This document shows, piece by piece, positions 1-9,451 of a DNA stretch of 64,000 bases. Under the pieces are notes generated by a model. It saw only the letters and a list, made by a program, of their open reading frames with translations. It searched no databases and was not told the origin of the DNA. The position numbers and the translations under genes were made by a program. Position 1 is the first letter of the stretch, and each line of letters opens with the position of its first letter. This DNA comes from Stackebrandtia endophytica (GTDB lineage Bacteria; Actinomycetota; Actinomycetes; Mycobacteriales; Micromonosporaceae). The DNA is taken from contig NZ_VFOW01000001.1 of assembly GCF_006716355.1 (NCBI RefSeq), forward strand, positions 2,852,001 to 2,916,000, in the 5' to 3' direction.

Positions 1-1611
1 CAGAGCGACAAGACGCTGCTGCTGGAGACCGACCATCCCCAGGCGGGACAGTGCCGGGTGGCGATCGCGCCGTTCGCCGAACTCGAACGTGCCCCCGAAC
101 ACATCCACACCTACCGACTGACCCCGTTGGGGCTGTGGAACGCCCGCGCCGCCGGCCACGACGCCGAGGCGGTCGTGGACGCCCTGTTGACCTACGCGCG
201 CTTCCCGGTGCCGCACGCGTTGCTGCTCGATCTGACCGAGACCATGGATCGGTACGGACGGCTGCAATTGATGAAGCACCCGGTGCACGGCCTGGTACTG
301 CACGGACTGGACAAGGCCGTCCTCACCGAGGTCACCCGCAGCAGAAAACTGGCCGGTATGTTCGGTGCCGCGATCGACGACGACACCGTCGTCGTACACG
401 CCAGTGAGCGGGGGCGCCTGAAACAGGCGCTGCTGAAGCTGGGCTGGCCTGCCGAGGACCACGCCGGTTACGTCGACGGCGAGTCCCACCCCATCAAACT
501 GGCCGAGGACGGCTGGCAGCTGCGGACCTACCAGAAGGACGCCGTCGACGCGTTCTGGGCGGGCGGTTCCGGGGTCATCGTGTTGCCGTGTGGTGCGGGC
601 AAGACCCTGGTCGGCGCCGCCGCGATGGCGCAGGCGTCCACGACCACGTTGATCCTGGTCACCAACTCCGTGTCGGTGCATCAGTGGCGACGCGAACTGG
701 TGGAGCGCACCAGCCTCACCGAGGACGAGATCGGCGAGTACTCCGGCGAGCGCAAGGAGATCCGCCCGGTCACCATCGCGACCTACCAGGTGATGACGGC
801 CCGCTCCAAGGGCGAGTTCCGCCACCTCGACCTGTTCGGGGCGCGGGACTGGGGGCTCGTCGTGTACGACGAGGTGCACCTGTTGCCGGCTCCGATCTTC
901 CGGTTCTCCGCCGATCTTCAGGCCAGGCGCCGTCTGGGATTGACCGCGACACTGGTGCGTGAGGACGGGCGCGAGGCCGACGTGTTCTCGTTGATCGGCC
1001 CGAAGCGGTACGACGCACCGTGGCGGGACATCGAGTCGCAGGGATGGATCGCGCCGGCCGACTGCACCGAGATCCGGGTGACGTTGACCGAGGCCGAACG
1101 CATGGCCTACGCGGTGTGCGAGGAGACCGATCGCTACCGCGCCGCCGCCACCATGGACAGTAAACTGCCCGCGATCGAAGCCCTTGTGGAACGTCACCGA
1201 GGGGAACAGGTCCTGATCATCGGTGCCTACCTCGATCAGTTGGAGGCCCTGTCCGACCGACTCGACGCACCGCTGATTCAGGGCAGCACCCGCACCAAAC
1301 AGCGCGAGGAGCTGTTCGCGGCGTTCCGCAGCGGCGAGGTGAACACCCTGATCGTGTCCCGGGTGGGCAACTTCTCGATCGACCTGCCCGAGGCGACCGT
1401 CGCGATCCAGGTGTCGGGGTCGTTCGGATCCCGGCAGGAGGAGGCGCAGCGGTTGGGAAGGGTGCTGCGTCCCAAGTCCGACGGTCGTGGCGCGCACTTC
1501 TACACCGTGGTCTCACGGGACACCGTGGACACCGAATACGCCGCGCACCGTCAGCGTTTCCTCGCCGAGCAGGGATACGGATACACCATTCAGGACGCCG
1601 AGAACCTGTAG
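1..1611 (+). CDS. DNA repair helicase XPB (5' end outside window)
   Basis: Superfamily 2 DNA helicase of the actinobacterial XPB/Rad25 type, a 3'-5' helicase associated with DNA repair. The reading frame is already open at base 1 (QSDKTLLLETDH...), which matches the usual N-terminus of this family, so the GTG at 58 is an internal codon and the true start lies upstream of the window. Visible motifs are Walker A (PCGAGKT, about 590-606), the DEVH box (YDEVHLLP, about 868-890), motif III (GLTAT), and the C-terminal helicase motif with QRLGRVLRPK (about 1449-1478). The N-terminal third is the damage-recognition-like domain. The protein ends about where family members end. It stands alone, followed by a 186-bp gap. 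Identification is firm. Confidence 0.95.
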   Translation, partial: QSDKTLLLETDHPQAGQCRVAIAPFAELERAPEHIHTYRLTPLGLWNARAAGHDAEAVVDALLTYARFPVPHALLLDLTETMDRYGRLQLMKHPVHGLVLHGLDKAVLTEVTRSRKLAGMFGAAIDDDTVVVHASERGRLKQALLKLGWPAEDHAGYVDGESHPIKLAEDGWQLRTYQKDAVDAFWAGGSGVIVLPCGAGKTLVGAAAMAQASTTTLILVTNSVSVHQWRRELVERTSLTEDEIGEYSGERKEIRPVTIATYQVMTARSKGEFRHLDLFGARDWGLVVYDEVHLLPAPIFRFSADLQARRRLGLTATLVREDGREADVFSLIGPKRYDAPWRDIESQGWIAPADCTEIRVTLTEAERMAYAVCEETDRYRAAATMDSKLPAIEALVERHRGEQVLIIGAYLDQLEALSDRLDAPLIQGSTRTKQREELFAAFRSGEVNTLIVSRVGNFSIDLPEATVAIQVSGSFGSRQEEAQRLGRVLRPKSDGRGAHFYTVVSRDTVDTEYAAHRQRFLAEQGYGYTIQDAENL

Positions 1612-1784
1612 GCACAGCTAGACATGTCTGGATTTACCGGATATGTTCCACCCCAACGATCAGCGCAGTGCCACCATCCCGCCACTCGGCGTCGACGACT
1701 CCTCCCTGAGGACTAGGTCGAGGTCACTAGGGACGGCGGACACGGTTGGCTCCGACGAAGGACGTCGCACCCGGCGATGCCGCA

Positions 1785-1790
1785 TAGTCT
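1785..1790 (+). promoter_or_regulatory. -10 element (TAGTCT) for leaderless start at 1798
   Basis: TAGTCT fits TANNNT and lies 7 bases before the ATG at 1798. No Shine-Dalgarno sequence is correctly spaced, so transcription and translation probably start at the same base. This favours 1798 over the in-frame ATG at 1777, which would lie upstream of the promoter. Confidence 0.5.
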
Positions 1791-1797
1791 TCGGAGC

Positions 1798-3051
1798 ATG
1801 CGTAGACCACTCCTCGTGGCAACCGCGGCCATGGTCGGCCTTCTGGGGTTGCCGGCCGTCGCGGTGGCCAACCCCGACACCGAGACCGACGCCGCCGTTG
1901 AAACCACGCTGGACCCCGAACTGCTGTCCCGAACCCTCGACGCGCTGGTTGACGCCGGCGCGCCGTCGGTTCTGGCGGAGGTTCGCGACGGCGAGGCCGT
2001 CTGGACCGAGGCCTCGGGAGTACGTGATCCCTGGCTGAAGGTCCCGACCAAGCCCACCGACCTGGTCCGGGTCGCCAGCATCACCAAGCCGATGGTCACC
2101 ACCGTCGTGCTCCAGCTGGTCGAGAATGGACAGCTGTCGCTGTCGGACACCATTCAGGATCGACTGCCCGGGTTGCTTCCCTACGAAGAGGCCATCACAG
2201 TGGAGCACCTGTTGAACCACACCAGTGGCCTCCCCGAATACTTCCTCGACATCTACCCGTCACTGTGGAACGGCGACCCGGCCGACATCGAGTGGGGCCA
2301 CTGGAAGTACTACTCAGCGGAGAAGCTGGTCGCCCAGGCGACCCAGCACGAACTGTACTTCGCCCCGGGAGAACAGTGGAGTTACACCAACACCGGTTAC
2401 GTCGTACTCGGACTGCTCATCGAGGACATCACCGGCAACACCCTCGAGTCGGAGCTGACAGAGCGGGTGCTGGGCCCGGCAGAGATGACCAGGACTCAGC
2501 TGCCCACCTGGAACCCGTTCATCATGGGACCGCACCCGAGGGCCCAGCTGCCCACCGGATACGGCGACGGATCGTACTTCGACACCACCGAGTTCAACCC
2601 CTCGCAGCTGTGGGCGGCGGGGCACGCGGTGTCGACCCCGGGCGACATCAACAAGCTGTTCGCCGCGCTGTCCGACGGGACCCTGCTGTCGGAGGAGTCG
2701 GTCATGAACATGCGGACTCTGACGCCGCAATCGGGCAATGCCTACGGCCTTGGCCTGCAGGCGATCCCGGTCGGCGGTTGCGATGACTTCCCGGAGGGGA
2801 TCGCCTACGGTCACACCGGCGGCAGCTTCGGCGCCACGAGCTTCTCGTTCCATTCACCCGACGGCGATCGACAGGTCACCTTCACCGTGATGGCCGACTT
2901 CCAGTTCGCCCCGACGGACGAGATCGCCACCGCCATGGCGAACTTCACCAACGCCGCGATGTGCGATGTGGACACCACCGGCGCCACCACCTTCTCGGCC
3001 GGTCCCGACATCGACACCGTGATGTTGGACCAGTGGGGTACCCGCGACTGA
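1798..3051 (+). CDS. Secreted serine hydrolase, beta-lactamase class C / D-Ala-D-Ala carboxypeptidase family
   Basis: A 417-residue exported protein. Residues 1-25 form a signal peptide (MRRPLL..., hydrophobic core, Ala-x-Ala-type end). The penicillin-binding fold motifs are present: S-I-T-K at 94-97 (nucleophile Ser94 and Lys97), Y-T-N at 196-198 and H-T-G at 339-341, the family's KTG equivalent. This is the arrangement of class C beta-lactamase-like esterases and DD-peptidases, so the substrate may be a peptidoglycan stem peptide or a small ester; the sequence does not decide. The gene is monocistronic, with a leaderless-type start and a strong terminator directly downstream. Confidence 0.88.
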   Translation: MRRPLLVATAAMVGLLGLPAVAVANPDTETDAAVETTLDPELLSRTLDALVDAGAPSVLAEVRDGEAVWTEASGVRDPWLKVPTKPTDLVRVASITKPMVTTVVLQLVENGQLSLSDTIQDRLPGLLPYEEAITVEHLLNHTSGLPEYFLDIYPSLWNGDPADIEWGHWKYYSAEKLVAQATQHELYFAPGEQWSYTNTGYVVLGLLIEDITGNTLESELTERVLGPAEMTRTQLPTWNPFIMGPHPRAQLPTGYGDGSYFDTTEFNPSQLWAAGHAVSTPGDINKLFAALSDGTLLSEESVMNMRTLTPQSGNAYGLGLQAIPVGGCDDFPEGIAYGHTGGSFGATSFSFHSPDGDRQVTFTVMADFQFAPTDEIATAMANFTNAAMCDVDTTGATTFSAGPDIDTVMLDQWGTRD

Positions 3052-3064
3052 CATTCAGCACACC

Positions 3065-3106
3065 ACGACGAAGCAGGGCGACCGAATGGTCGCCCTGCTT
3101 CGTCGT
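3065..3106. terminator. Bidirectional intrinsic terminator
   Basis: A perfect 19-bp stem (ACGACGAAGCAGGGCGACC and its complement) with a GAAT loop lies between the convergent ends of the serine hydrolase (stop at 3051) and the minus-strand gene ending at 3115. There is no long T-run, as is common in high-GC genomes. Confidence 0.85.
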
Positions 3107-3114
3107 TCGTGCCG

Positions 3115-4200
3115 TCAATACGTCGTGGCCGCGCCGCAGGTTTCGACGACCAGGCCGGGGCGCCAATCGCGTTCGGTCTCGAAGTCGGTGCGGTGACTGA
3201 CCGTCCAAACCCCGTCGGGTCCCACGGTGAGGTCGAGCCAGGTCGCCTCGATCCGGCAGTCGATCGTGAAGTCGATGTCGTCACCGTCATAGAACTCGCG
3301 TGTTCCGCTGTCCCATATCCGCTCGGTGCCGGTAGCCGACAGTTCGACCTCACCGACCTCGGCATCCGTGACCTTGAAGCGGCCGCCGGAGTATTCGACG
3401 TCGATCACCGGATACGTCCGGACCTCCCATTCGACGTCGCGGATGGCGTTCATGTAGTCGACGCCCACCAGTGTGTCCAATGAGTGCGGATCCGCGGAGA
3501 ACGGACACGACTCCACATAGGCAGAAGTGGCGCGTGCGCATTCGTCGATGTAGGCGTCGACCGCCAGTTGGGCGGATTCGACACCGGTGTCGGTGACGGT
3601 GATCTGTGCTTCGACTCGGGTCACGTCGTCGCCGGGCAGCAGCAGGCGTGGTTCGGCGCTGATGTCCAGGGACGAGTTGTCGTCGGCGTAGAACCGATAC
3701 AGCCCGGGAAACAACAGGTACCGCTGATACGCCGGGTGGGTCGTCAGCGCCTGGTCCCGCCCATTGACCTCGAAGTAGTCCACTCCGACGTCCCCGAGGC
3801 CGACCTCGGCGTATGGCATGTCAAGCCGCCACGAGTCGCCGGTGTGGAACAGATCGAACACTCCGGTGACCTCGGCGGCCTCCAGGGAGCTCAGGGTCGC
3901 CTCGACCCGGGCGGCGGTGCCGTCGTTGTCGACCTCGACGACTCCCCCGACCGTCCACTCAGCACTGAGTGACTCGGGAGTCAGGAATGCCGCGACATCG
4001 CCTTCGGGCCGCCATCCGGTCAGCGACAGGGCATCCTCCGTATCCCCGGACCGCACCGAGGACAGATAGCGCTCGACCACGTCCTCGGGGGCGGCGTCAT
4101 CGCCACCGGTCGACAGCCACACTCCCGCCCCGGCGGCCACCACCACGACGACCGCCCCGACGGACCACAACAGACGCCGGTTCACAGGCCCCTCAGACAT
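3115..4200 (-). CDS. Membrane-anchored extracytoplasmic protein, paralogue of upstream gene
   Basis: 361 residues. A short cytoplasmic start is followed by one transmembrane segment (about residues 10-30) and a large external domain. I do not recognise a family. It is clearly related to the protein encoded just upstream: both carry a FLTP..LS..W segment, a PG.YRFY segment, and an A..AY(I/V)DEC ... CPF pair of cysteines. The start ATG overlaps the upstream stop (ATGTCTGA), so the two are translationally coupled. The domain resembles in general layout the membrane-tethered globular proteins common in Actinobacteria, but no function can be given. Confidence 0.7.
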   Translation of the reverse strand: MSEGPVNRRLLWSVGAVVVVVAAGAGVWLSTGGDDAAPEDVVERYLSSVRSGDTEDALSLTGWRPEGDVAAFLTPESLSAEWTVGGVVEVDNDGTAARVEATLSSLEAAEVTGVFDLFHTGDSWRLDMPYAEVGLGDVGVDYFEVNGRDQALTTHPAYQRYLLFPGLYRFYADDNSSLDISAEPRLLLPGDDVTRVEAQITVTDTGVESAQLAVDAYIDECARATSAYVESCPFSADPHSLDTLVGVDYMNAIRDVEWEVRTYPVIDVEYSGGRFKVTDAEVGEVELSATGTERIWDSGTREFYDGDDIDFTIDCRIEATWLDLTVGPDGVWTVSHRTDFETERDWRPGLVVETCGAATTY

Positions 4201-5353
4201 CGCAGGTCCTCCGTTCGATCAGCGTCTCATCCACGTCGAGCAACGCTCCGGCGTAGCCCTCCGGGTAGACCTGCAACCGGCCGTCGGGCAACACCCGGAC
4301 CGAGAGGCGGTCGGTGAGAATCTGGCAGTCGAGGACGGCCGCCTCGGTCCCCGGGTCGACGCCGGTCACGGTCAACCGAATCGCTCCGCGCTGCCGGTCG
4401 GTGAGGTTCAGGTTGTTGCCGGCGACGGTCACGATCGGATACTCCACCACTTCCCATTCCACCTTGGAGGCGTCGTCGAAGAGCCGCTCGTCGTCCTCGG
4501 GATCCGGGACCCGGTCGGTACCGAACGGACACCCGCCCACCTGCAGGGCGGGCAACGCCGCACATTCGTCCACATAGGCGTTAACCGCGCGTTGGGCCGC
4601 CGACTCGTCGACCATGCGGAGGTCCGGTACCGCGACGGTGTGGACGCCTCCGGCCAGCATCGTGGGCTCCGATCCGACCTCGATCAGGGAATCCACATCG
4701 GAATAGAACCGGTAGGAACCGGGGAACATCGCGAACTGCGGCGGTTCATAGTCACTCGGATCCTGAGTCGGTTCCGGCAGCCGGACACCGTTGGCCTCGA
4801 CATACGCCAACGCGATCATCGGGAACGACACCAGCGTGAACGGGTCCTCCAGAATCCACGGATCATCCACCGAATCGCGGGTCAGCAGCAGCCACATCGG
4901 GTAGTCGTATCCATCGGCGCCCACCAGGGTGACCGACACGTCGACCTCGACGGGCTCGTCTCCGAATCGGTACTCATCGCGAACCGTCTTGACCCGCCAG
5001 TCGTCGGACATCGCCGACGGCGTCAGGAAACCGGCATCGGCTCCCGCCGGCACCCCGCTGGTCATGGACATCGCCGTATCGACATCCCGCCTTTGGAGTG
5101 CGGCGAAGAACTCGGATACGCGAACTTCGCTGTCGGTGGGCTCCTCGGCTGTCACCGGGGTGGGCCAGAGCAACCAGACGGCCAGCAGCGCGACGATGAG
5201 GGTGGCGACGAAACGGCGCCGGGTCACGAAGTACCAGATGTCGGCACGATTTCGCGGCAGCGGGTCGACGTAGTCCGGCAGCAGACCACGAACATCGTCC
5301 AACGCCGATGTCCCTCCGGGCTTCCGGACAGGCGGGGGTGGCACCCGTTTCAT
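4193..5353 (-). CDS. Membrane-anchored extracytoplasmic protein, first gene of paralogous pair
   Basis: 386 residues from the ATG at 5353, chosen because CGGAG lies 5 bases upstream; an earlier in-frame ATG at 5383 would put that site inside the gene. A proline-rich cytoplasmic N-terminus is followed by a basic patch (TRRRF), one transmembrane helix (about residues 48-67) and an external domain. It shares the YRFY, AY.DEC and CPF signatures with its downstream paralogue, so this is an old tandem duplication. The two external domains may bind the same kind of ligand or form a heteromer; this is inference. Function unknown. Confidence 0.7.
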   Translation of the reverse strand: MKRVPPPPVRKPGGTSALDDVRGLLPDYVDPLPRNRADIWYFVTRRRFVATLIVALLAVWLLWPTPVTAEEPTDSEVRVSEFFAALQRRDVDTAMSMTSGVPAGADAGFLTPSAMSDDWRVKTVRDEYRFGDEPVEVDVSVTLVGADGYDYPMWLLLTRDSVDDPWILEDPFTLVSFPMIALAYVEANGVRLPEPTQDPSDYEPPQFAMFPGSYRFYSDVDSLIEVGSEPTMLAGGVHTVAVPDLRMVDESAAQRAVNAYVDECAALPALQVGGCPFGTDRVPDPEDDERLFDDASKVEWEVVEYPIVTVAGNNLNLTDRQRGAIRLTVTGVDPGTEAAVLDCQILTDRLSVRVLPDGRLQVYPEGYAGALLDVDETLIERRTCDV

Positions 5354-5535
5354 ACATACTCCGTGCGGCATCCGTTGTCTCATGAGGTGATTCCCACGAG
5401 ATCGGCACCCGTCGCCGGCACCTCGGAATCATCCTCATCAATGCCAGACAACCTAGCCCCACGCGTCAAGGTGCCCACGTTGCGCAACCGTCCTACACTC
5501 CGGGCAACGCACGGACGAACACGGGAAGCTCAACC

Positions 5536-6414
5536 ATGACCGTCTCCACCACATCTGCTGCCCCACAACAAGTCGAACTGACACGGCCGCTGCACACCGT
5601 CATGGTGGGCGGCACCGTCGCGATGATCACGGTGATCGCCCTGCTGGTGACGGCCGCATGGCCCGGCCCCGACGACGCACTGCCGACGGCGGAATCCACA
5701 CCACCACTGGTCGAACCTGACTACGGCCCCGAAGCACAGGTCAACCCCGAAGACAGCAGCTTGGAGATCATCGAGTTCGGGTTCACCCCGATGGCCGACC
5801 TCGCCGGCGACACAATGGTCAGCTGGGGTGCCATCGTCATGAACACCAGCAGCACGATGACCGCGGTGTCCGGTGTCTACATAGAGCCCTACGACACCGA
5901 TGGTGAGTCCCTGGCGTTCGACACCGAATGGGACCTTTGGGTGGACATCAAGCACCTGATGCCCGGTGAAACCATCGGTCTCGGGAGCACCAGTTACATC
6001 GACGACGGCGACTTCGACACCCTGGAAGTCCATATCGGCACCATAGAGTGGTACGTGCCCGAGGAGTTGGGAAACGGCACACTGACCACAACGGACATCG
6101 ATACCGAATGGGTCAACGTCGGGGAACGCAAGAACTACTGGAGCAGCGACGGGATCTCCTTCCCCGAGAACGAACGTGGCGATCTGCGGGTGACCTACAC
6201 CGTGACCTCGACGTACTCGACACTGCTCGACAACGTGTCGGTGTGCGTCATCTACCGCAACGACGACGGTGAGATCATCGGATCCAGCCGCCCCGACGAC
6301 GTCGGCTACACCACCGACTATCCACCGGGCTGGTCGATCCGCAGCGTCGAAACCAGTTACGGGCCTCCCGAGGACCTCGACGTCGACCGCATCGAGGTAT
6401 ACGCGCTGCCGTGA
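5536..6414 (+). CDS. Single-pass membrane protein with external domain
   Basis: 292 residues. A 20-residue cytoplasmic start is followed by a transmembrane helix at about 22-43 and an acidic external domain rich in beta-type sequence (many V/T/Y/D). A GGGAAG stretch 10 bases upstream supports the ATG. It is divergent from the paralogous pair on the other strand and may share its regulation. I do not recognise the family. The external domain has one or few cysteines and no catalytic signature. Confidence 0.65.
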   Translation: MTVSTTSAAPQQVELTRPLHTVMVGGTVAMITVIALLVTAAWPGPDDALPTAESTPPLVEPDYGPEAQVNPEDSSLEIIEFGFTPMADLAGDTMVSWGAIVMNTSSTMTAVSGVYIEPYDTDGESLAFDTEWDLWVDIKHLMPGETIGLGSTSYIDDGDFDTLEVHIGTIEWYVPEELGNGTLTTTDIDTEWVNVGERKNYWSSDGISFPENERGDLRVTYTVTSTYSTLLDNVSVCVIYRNDDGEIIGSSRPDDVGYTTDYPPGWSIRSVETSYGPPEDLDVDRIEVYALP

Positions 6415-6424
6415 CACCGCCGGT

Positions 6425-6430
6425 TATCCT
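6425..6430 (+). promoter_or_regulatory. -10 element (TATCCT) for leaderless GTG start at 6437
   Basis: TATCCT lies 6 bases upstream of the GTG at 6437, only 10 bp after the preceding gene's stop, so this gene can be transcribed separately without a 5' leader. Confidence 0.45.
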
Positions 6431-6436
6431 GCCATC

Positions 6437-6916
6437 GTGGGCTTCTCATTGACATTCATGCGGGTGCAGGGCGATAAGCAGCTGGACGCCGATCGTGCCG
6501 GATTGGCGGCGTTCCTCGCCGAACGGAACCTCCACGTGGCGCCGAGCACCGACAGCACCCATCACCTGGCCGGCCCCGGCGGCCAACTCACCTTCGACGG
6601 GCACTGGACCGACCTGCACCTCGACCCGCTGGACCTGCAGGAACCCGTCAGCGGTGGGATCTGGCACGCGACTCTCAGCGAGCAGGAGTGTGCCTTCGTC
6701 TACGACCTGTGCGTGGCGGGGAAAATGGTCATCATCAATCCACAGGGGCCGCCCGAGTTCGTGGTCCCGGGTCGAACACACACCCCCGACGACCTCGAGG
6801 GAATGTTCGAAGACCCGCAGATCGCCTGGGTCGACGACGCCGAGGAACTCGCCGAGGCCCTCGGCGGAAACTTCGAGTCGTTCCTCGCGTTCCGAAATCA
6901 GGTGCTGGGCCACTGA
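6437..6916 (+). CDS. Small cytoplasmic protein of unknown function
   Basis: 159 residues from GTG 6437 (VGFSLTFMRVQGDK). The frame stays open further upstream but would overlap the previous gene, and the leaderless -10 supports 6437. There is no signal peptide and no membrane segment. The sequence is acidic and ends in alternating charged and hydrophobic residues, in the style of small immunity-like or SMI1-like proteins, but I cannot assign it to a family. Confidence 0.6.
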   Translation: MGFSLTFMRVQGDKQLDADRAGLAAFLAERNLHVAPSTDSTHHLAGPGGQLTFDGHWTDLHLDPLDLQEPVSGGIWHATLSEQECAFVYDLCVAGKMVIINPQGPPEFVVPGRTHTPDDLEGMFEDPQIAWVDDAEELAEALGGNFESFLAFRNQVLGH

Positions 6917-6939
6917 TCGGTACACCGCCGAACATGACC

Positions 6940-6967
6940 GTGGTGGCCGCCGAACGGCGACCACCAC
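6940..6967. terminator. Intrinsic terminator between convergent genes
   Basis: A 12-bp stem (GTGGTGGCCGCC / GGCGACCACCAC) with a GAAC loop. The single imperfect position is C-A on the plus transcript and a G-U wobble on the minus transcript, so it works at least as well for the amidase gene ending at 6980. Confidence 0.65.
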
Positions 6968-6979
6968 GATTCGAGAAGA

Positions 6980-8914
6980 TCAGGCGCGACCGCGCAACTT
7001 GACGTCGTCGGCGTCGACGTAGGCGATGCGGTTGCCCAACTGGATCTGGTAATACACCCGGTCACCGTTGACGACAGTTCCCGGCACCTGGAAGTCCTTG
7101 GCCCAGTAGTACTGGGAGTTCAAGGCCATACCGAACGAATACCGCTCATTCTTGTCGATGGTGTAGGGCAGCGGCTGAATCTGCTGCACCGGCACCTCGG
7201 TGCCGTCGTAGGCGGCGTCCTCGGGGTAGGCCACCCCGTAGATCGGAACGTCGTCGGTCTTCGGCTGAATCCACTGTCCACTAACAGGAGACAGAGTCGG
7301 TGCCCACCAGGGATTGTAGATCCATCCCTTCTGTCCCAGGTACCACACCGCCGTCCAGTTGAGACGCAGGTCGGCGACCGCGTACACCTGGCCGGTCGCC
7401 GCGCGGCTGCCCAGATCGCTCACCCGGTTGGTCGACTCGCCACCGGCGCCGGGGTGCAACCCGATGTCCAGCAGCAGATCGGAGTCGAGGTTCGGTTCAC
7501 TGTAGAGGAACATCGTTGACGACGGCCGTGCCGGGCACGGTTCCGCCGGAGCGGAGGTGTCGCAACCGATCATCTCGGGCTGGTTGGTCTCGAAGTCCGG
7601 GTTGATCATGACCAGACTGGAGATCAGCCGGTCGCGCTCCAGCGGAGCACCCAGCAGGTCGAAGTAGTGCGACCAGTCCCAGTACGGCCCCGGGTCCCAG
7701 TGCATTCCGGGGACGTTGGCCGGGGTGGTGCCCGGAACGTTGTCGTGGCCGATGATGTGGGCACGGTCCAACGGAACGTCGAACCGGTCGGCGAGGTATC
7801 GCACCAGCTTCGCCGACGACCGGTACAGCGACTCCGTGTACCAGGAGCCGTCGGCCGCGTAACCCTCGTGCTCCAAACCGATCGAGCGCATGTTGACCGA
7901 CCAGTTTCCGGCCTGCCAGGCGACGTCGGCGGGCCGCACGTGCTGCGCGACATGGCCGTCGGCCGACCGCAGGGTGTACTGCCAACTGACGTACGTCGGG
8001 TCCTGAACCAACCGCAGGGTCGTGTCGTACGAGCCCTCGGTGTCGTGGATGACGATGTAGTCGATGTCGATGTCTTCGGGCCGGTTCGCCTTGTCGTGGT
8101 TGCCGTAGTCGCCGGAGCCCTCGCCGTACTGCTCGTAGGGAGCCGGGATCCACTCACAACCCAGTTCGGTCGGGCAGTCGGTCGGCTCGTCGGCGCTTGG
8201 ACGCAGACCCGCCAGGGACAACTGCTCGATCGCCGGATCGACCATCGTCGCCGACAGGGTCACCGTGCCGTCGTCAGTCTCGGCGACGGCTCCACTGTTG
8301 ATCAGGTCGAACACGTCGTCGGCGAACGTCGAGGCCGAGGCGGTGTCCGAGGCACCCGAATACTTGGCCACCGCGCCATACCACTGCGCGGGGTCTTCGG
8401 TCACCCCACCGAAGTCGGCCTGGTAGTCGGCCAACAGGGCGGCACCGCCCTCGATGTTGGCGGCGCTGTCGGATCGCAGCCGTTCCTCCGAATGTCCGGT
8501 CAACGACGCCGCGGTGTCGACGGTCTGCAGGGCCGCGTCGTCCAACGGCACCTGCGGTGTCGGCGCGGTCGCCTCCAGGGGACGTCGGTCGTCGCCGCGG
8601 GCGTCCTCGCCGTCGTGGTGGTGTCCCTGACCAGACGTCGCGAACGCGACATCGGTCAAGTGCATCGGGCCGAAACCGCCCGTGGTGCTGTATTCGCCGT
8701 CGTGGTCCTTCCAGCGTGACTGCATATAGGACACCGCCAGCAGCACCGACTCCGGAACACCGTACTTCTGCGCCGCGACGGAGAACTCCGCTTGGCGATC
8801 GGCCGGCGGGTCCGCCGCAGCGGTTCCCGATACGGCCATTCCGGTGGCCATGGCCACGGTGACCAACGCCGCCGTGGCGCGACCGCCACGCCACCGTCGT
8901 CGAACTGAACGCAT
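6980..8914 (-). CDS. Secreted N-acetylmuramoyl-L-alanine amidase (Amidase_2 family)
   Basis: 644 residues from ATG 8914, chosen because AGGAGG lies 4 bases upstream and a signal peptide (MRSVRRRWRGG..., ends near AAADPP) follows. An N-terminal region of about 300 residues resembles a lysozyme-like or structural domain (VLLAVSYMQSRWKDH...GGFGPMHL). A central Amidase_2/PGRP zinc domain follows: IVIHDTEGS (zinc His), the GLEHEG segment, and AHIIGHDNVPG plus D-P-G toward its end. The C-terminal 200 residues form SH3-like wall-binding sequence (tryptophan and tyrosine rich). It probably cleaves the amide bond between MurNAc and the stem peptide in cell-wall turnover. The gene has a long upstream region. 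Confidence 0.88.
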   Translation of the reverse strand: MRSVRRRWRGGRATAALVTVAMATGMAVSGTAAADPPADRQAEFSVAAQKYGVPESVLLAVSYMQSRWKDHDGEYSTTGGFGPMHLTDVAFATSGQGHHHDGEDARGDDRRPLEATAPTPQVPLDDAALQTVDTAASLTGHSEERLRSDSAANIEGGAALLADYQADFGGVTEDPAQWYGAVAKYSGASDTASASTFADDVFDLINSGAVAETDDGTVTLSATMVDPAIEQLSLAGLRPSADEPTDCPTELGCEWIPAPYEQYGEGSGDYGNHDKANRPEDIDIDYIVIHDTEGSYDTTLRLVQDPTYVSWQYTLRSADGHVAQHVRPADVAWQAGNWSVNMRSIGLEHEGYAADGSWYTESLYRSSAKLVRYLADRFDVPLDRAHIIGHDNVPGTTPANVPGMHWDPGPYWDWSHYFDLLGAPLERDRLISSLVMINPDFETNQPEMIGCDTSAPAEPCPARPSSTMFLYSEPNLDSDLLLDIGLHPGAGGESTNRVSDLGSRAATGQVYAVADLRLNWTAVWYLGQKGWIYNPWWAPTLSPVSGQWIQPKTDDVPIYGVAYPEDAAYDGTEVPVQQIQPLPYTIDKNERYSFGMALNSQYYWAKDFQVPGTVVNGDRVYYQIQLGNRIAYVDADDVKLRGRA

Positions 8915-9451
8915 CGCGCCTCCTGGGCTAGAGACTGCCGTCGACGCCTCGGGCATCAACGGCGACCGGTCGGGCGACCGGCATCCCACGCATACCACCA
9001 GCAGACCCAATAACCGGGCCATAACGAATCGGTCCAACCCGAACGGGGTGAGGTGGGGGTGGGCGGTCTCGGTGGTCGGGTGGCGTGGAGGTGGGCGGGG
9101 GATGCCCCGAGCGTGGGCTTGAGCAAGTTGGAGTTCAGCACATGGCCCACCTCGACTGCCCACCTCAGACACGGCCCCACCCCAACCGGGGGACAGACCA
9201 CCCCAGCAGCATCCACAACCATTCCTTAACCGGAAATATCGGTCAAATCAATTTCAGGTCGGCTTCAGGAACGCTGCCCTGCGAGAGGGGGGCCGGGGCG
9301 CCCCGGGTCGATGACCGACGACCGTCGGGAAGTCGATTCCCGATGCGATGACGCCGACGACGGCCGCCCCCGCGACGGCGCGCCACCCGGTGTCCACAAG
9401 GTATCTCACCGCGAGGCGACACAGCCCGGTCGATCCGCAGGGGCTGAACGG
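8915..9451. other. 537-bp non-coding region upstream of the amidase gene
   Basis: No convincing gene is seen. It holds the amidase 5' region: the AGGAGG ribosome site at its left edge, a perfect inverted repeat CCGGTCG-GG-CGACCGG at 8966-8981, and an AT-richer patch at about 9222-9258 that is the most likely place for the amidase promoter (minus strand reads TTGATT/TTGACC then GATATT). If so, the 5' untranslated leader is about 300 bases, long enough for a structured regulatory RNA. I looked for ydaO-type c-di-AMP riboswitch signatures and did not find them. Confidence 0.5.

Noticed and set aside
58-60. GTG at 58 as the start of XPB helicase
   Set aside because: The frame upstream of it continues to base 1 with sequence typical of the family's N-terminus, so the gene is cut by the window edge.
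7667-8719. A 350-codon plus-strand open frame opposite the amidase gene
   Set aside because: It is a mirror of the amidase codon pattern in GC-rich DNA; the translation is Val/Gly/Arg-rich without motifs.
8915-9451. A ydaO-type c-di-AMP riboswitch before the amidase gene
   Set aside because: Such switches often precede actinobacterial wall hydrolases, but I could not find the conserved core segments in the right order on the minus strand.
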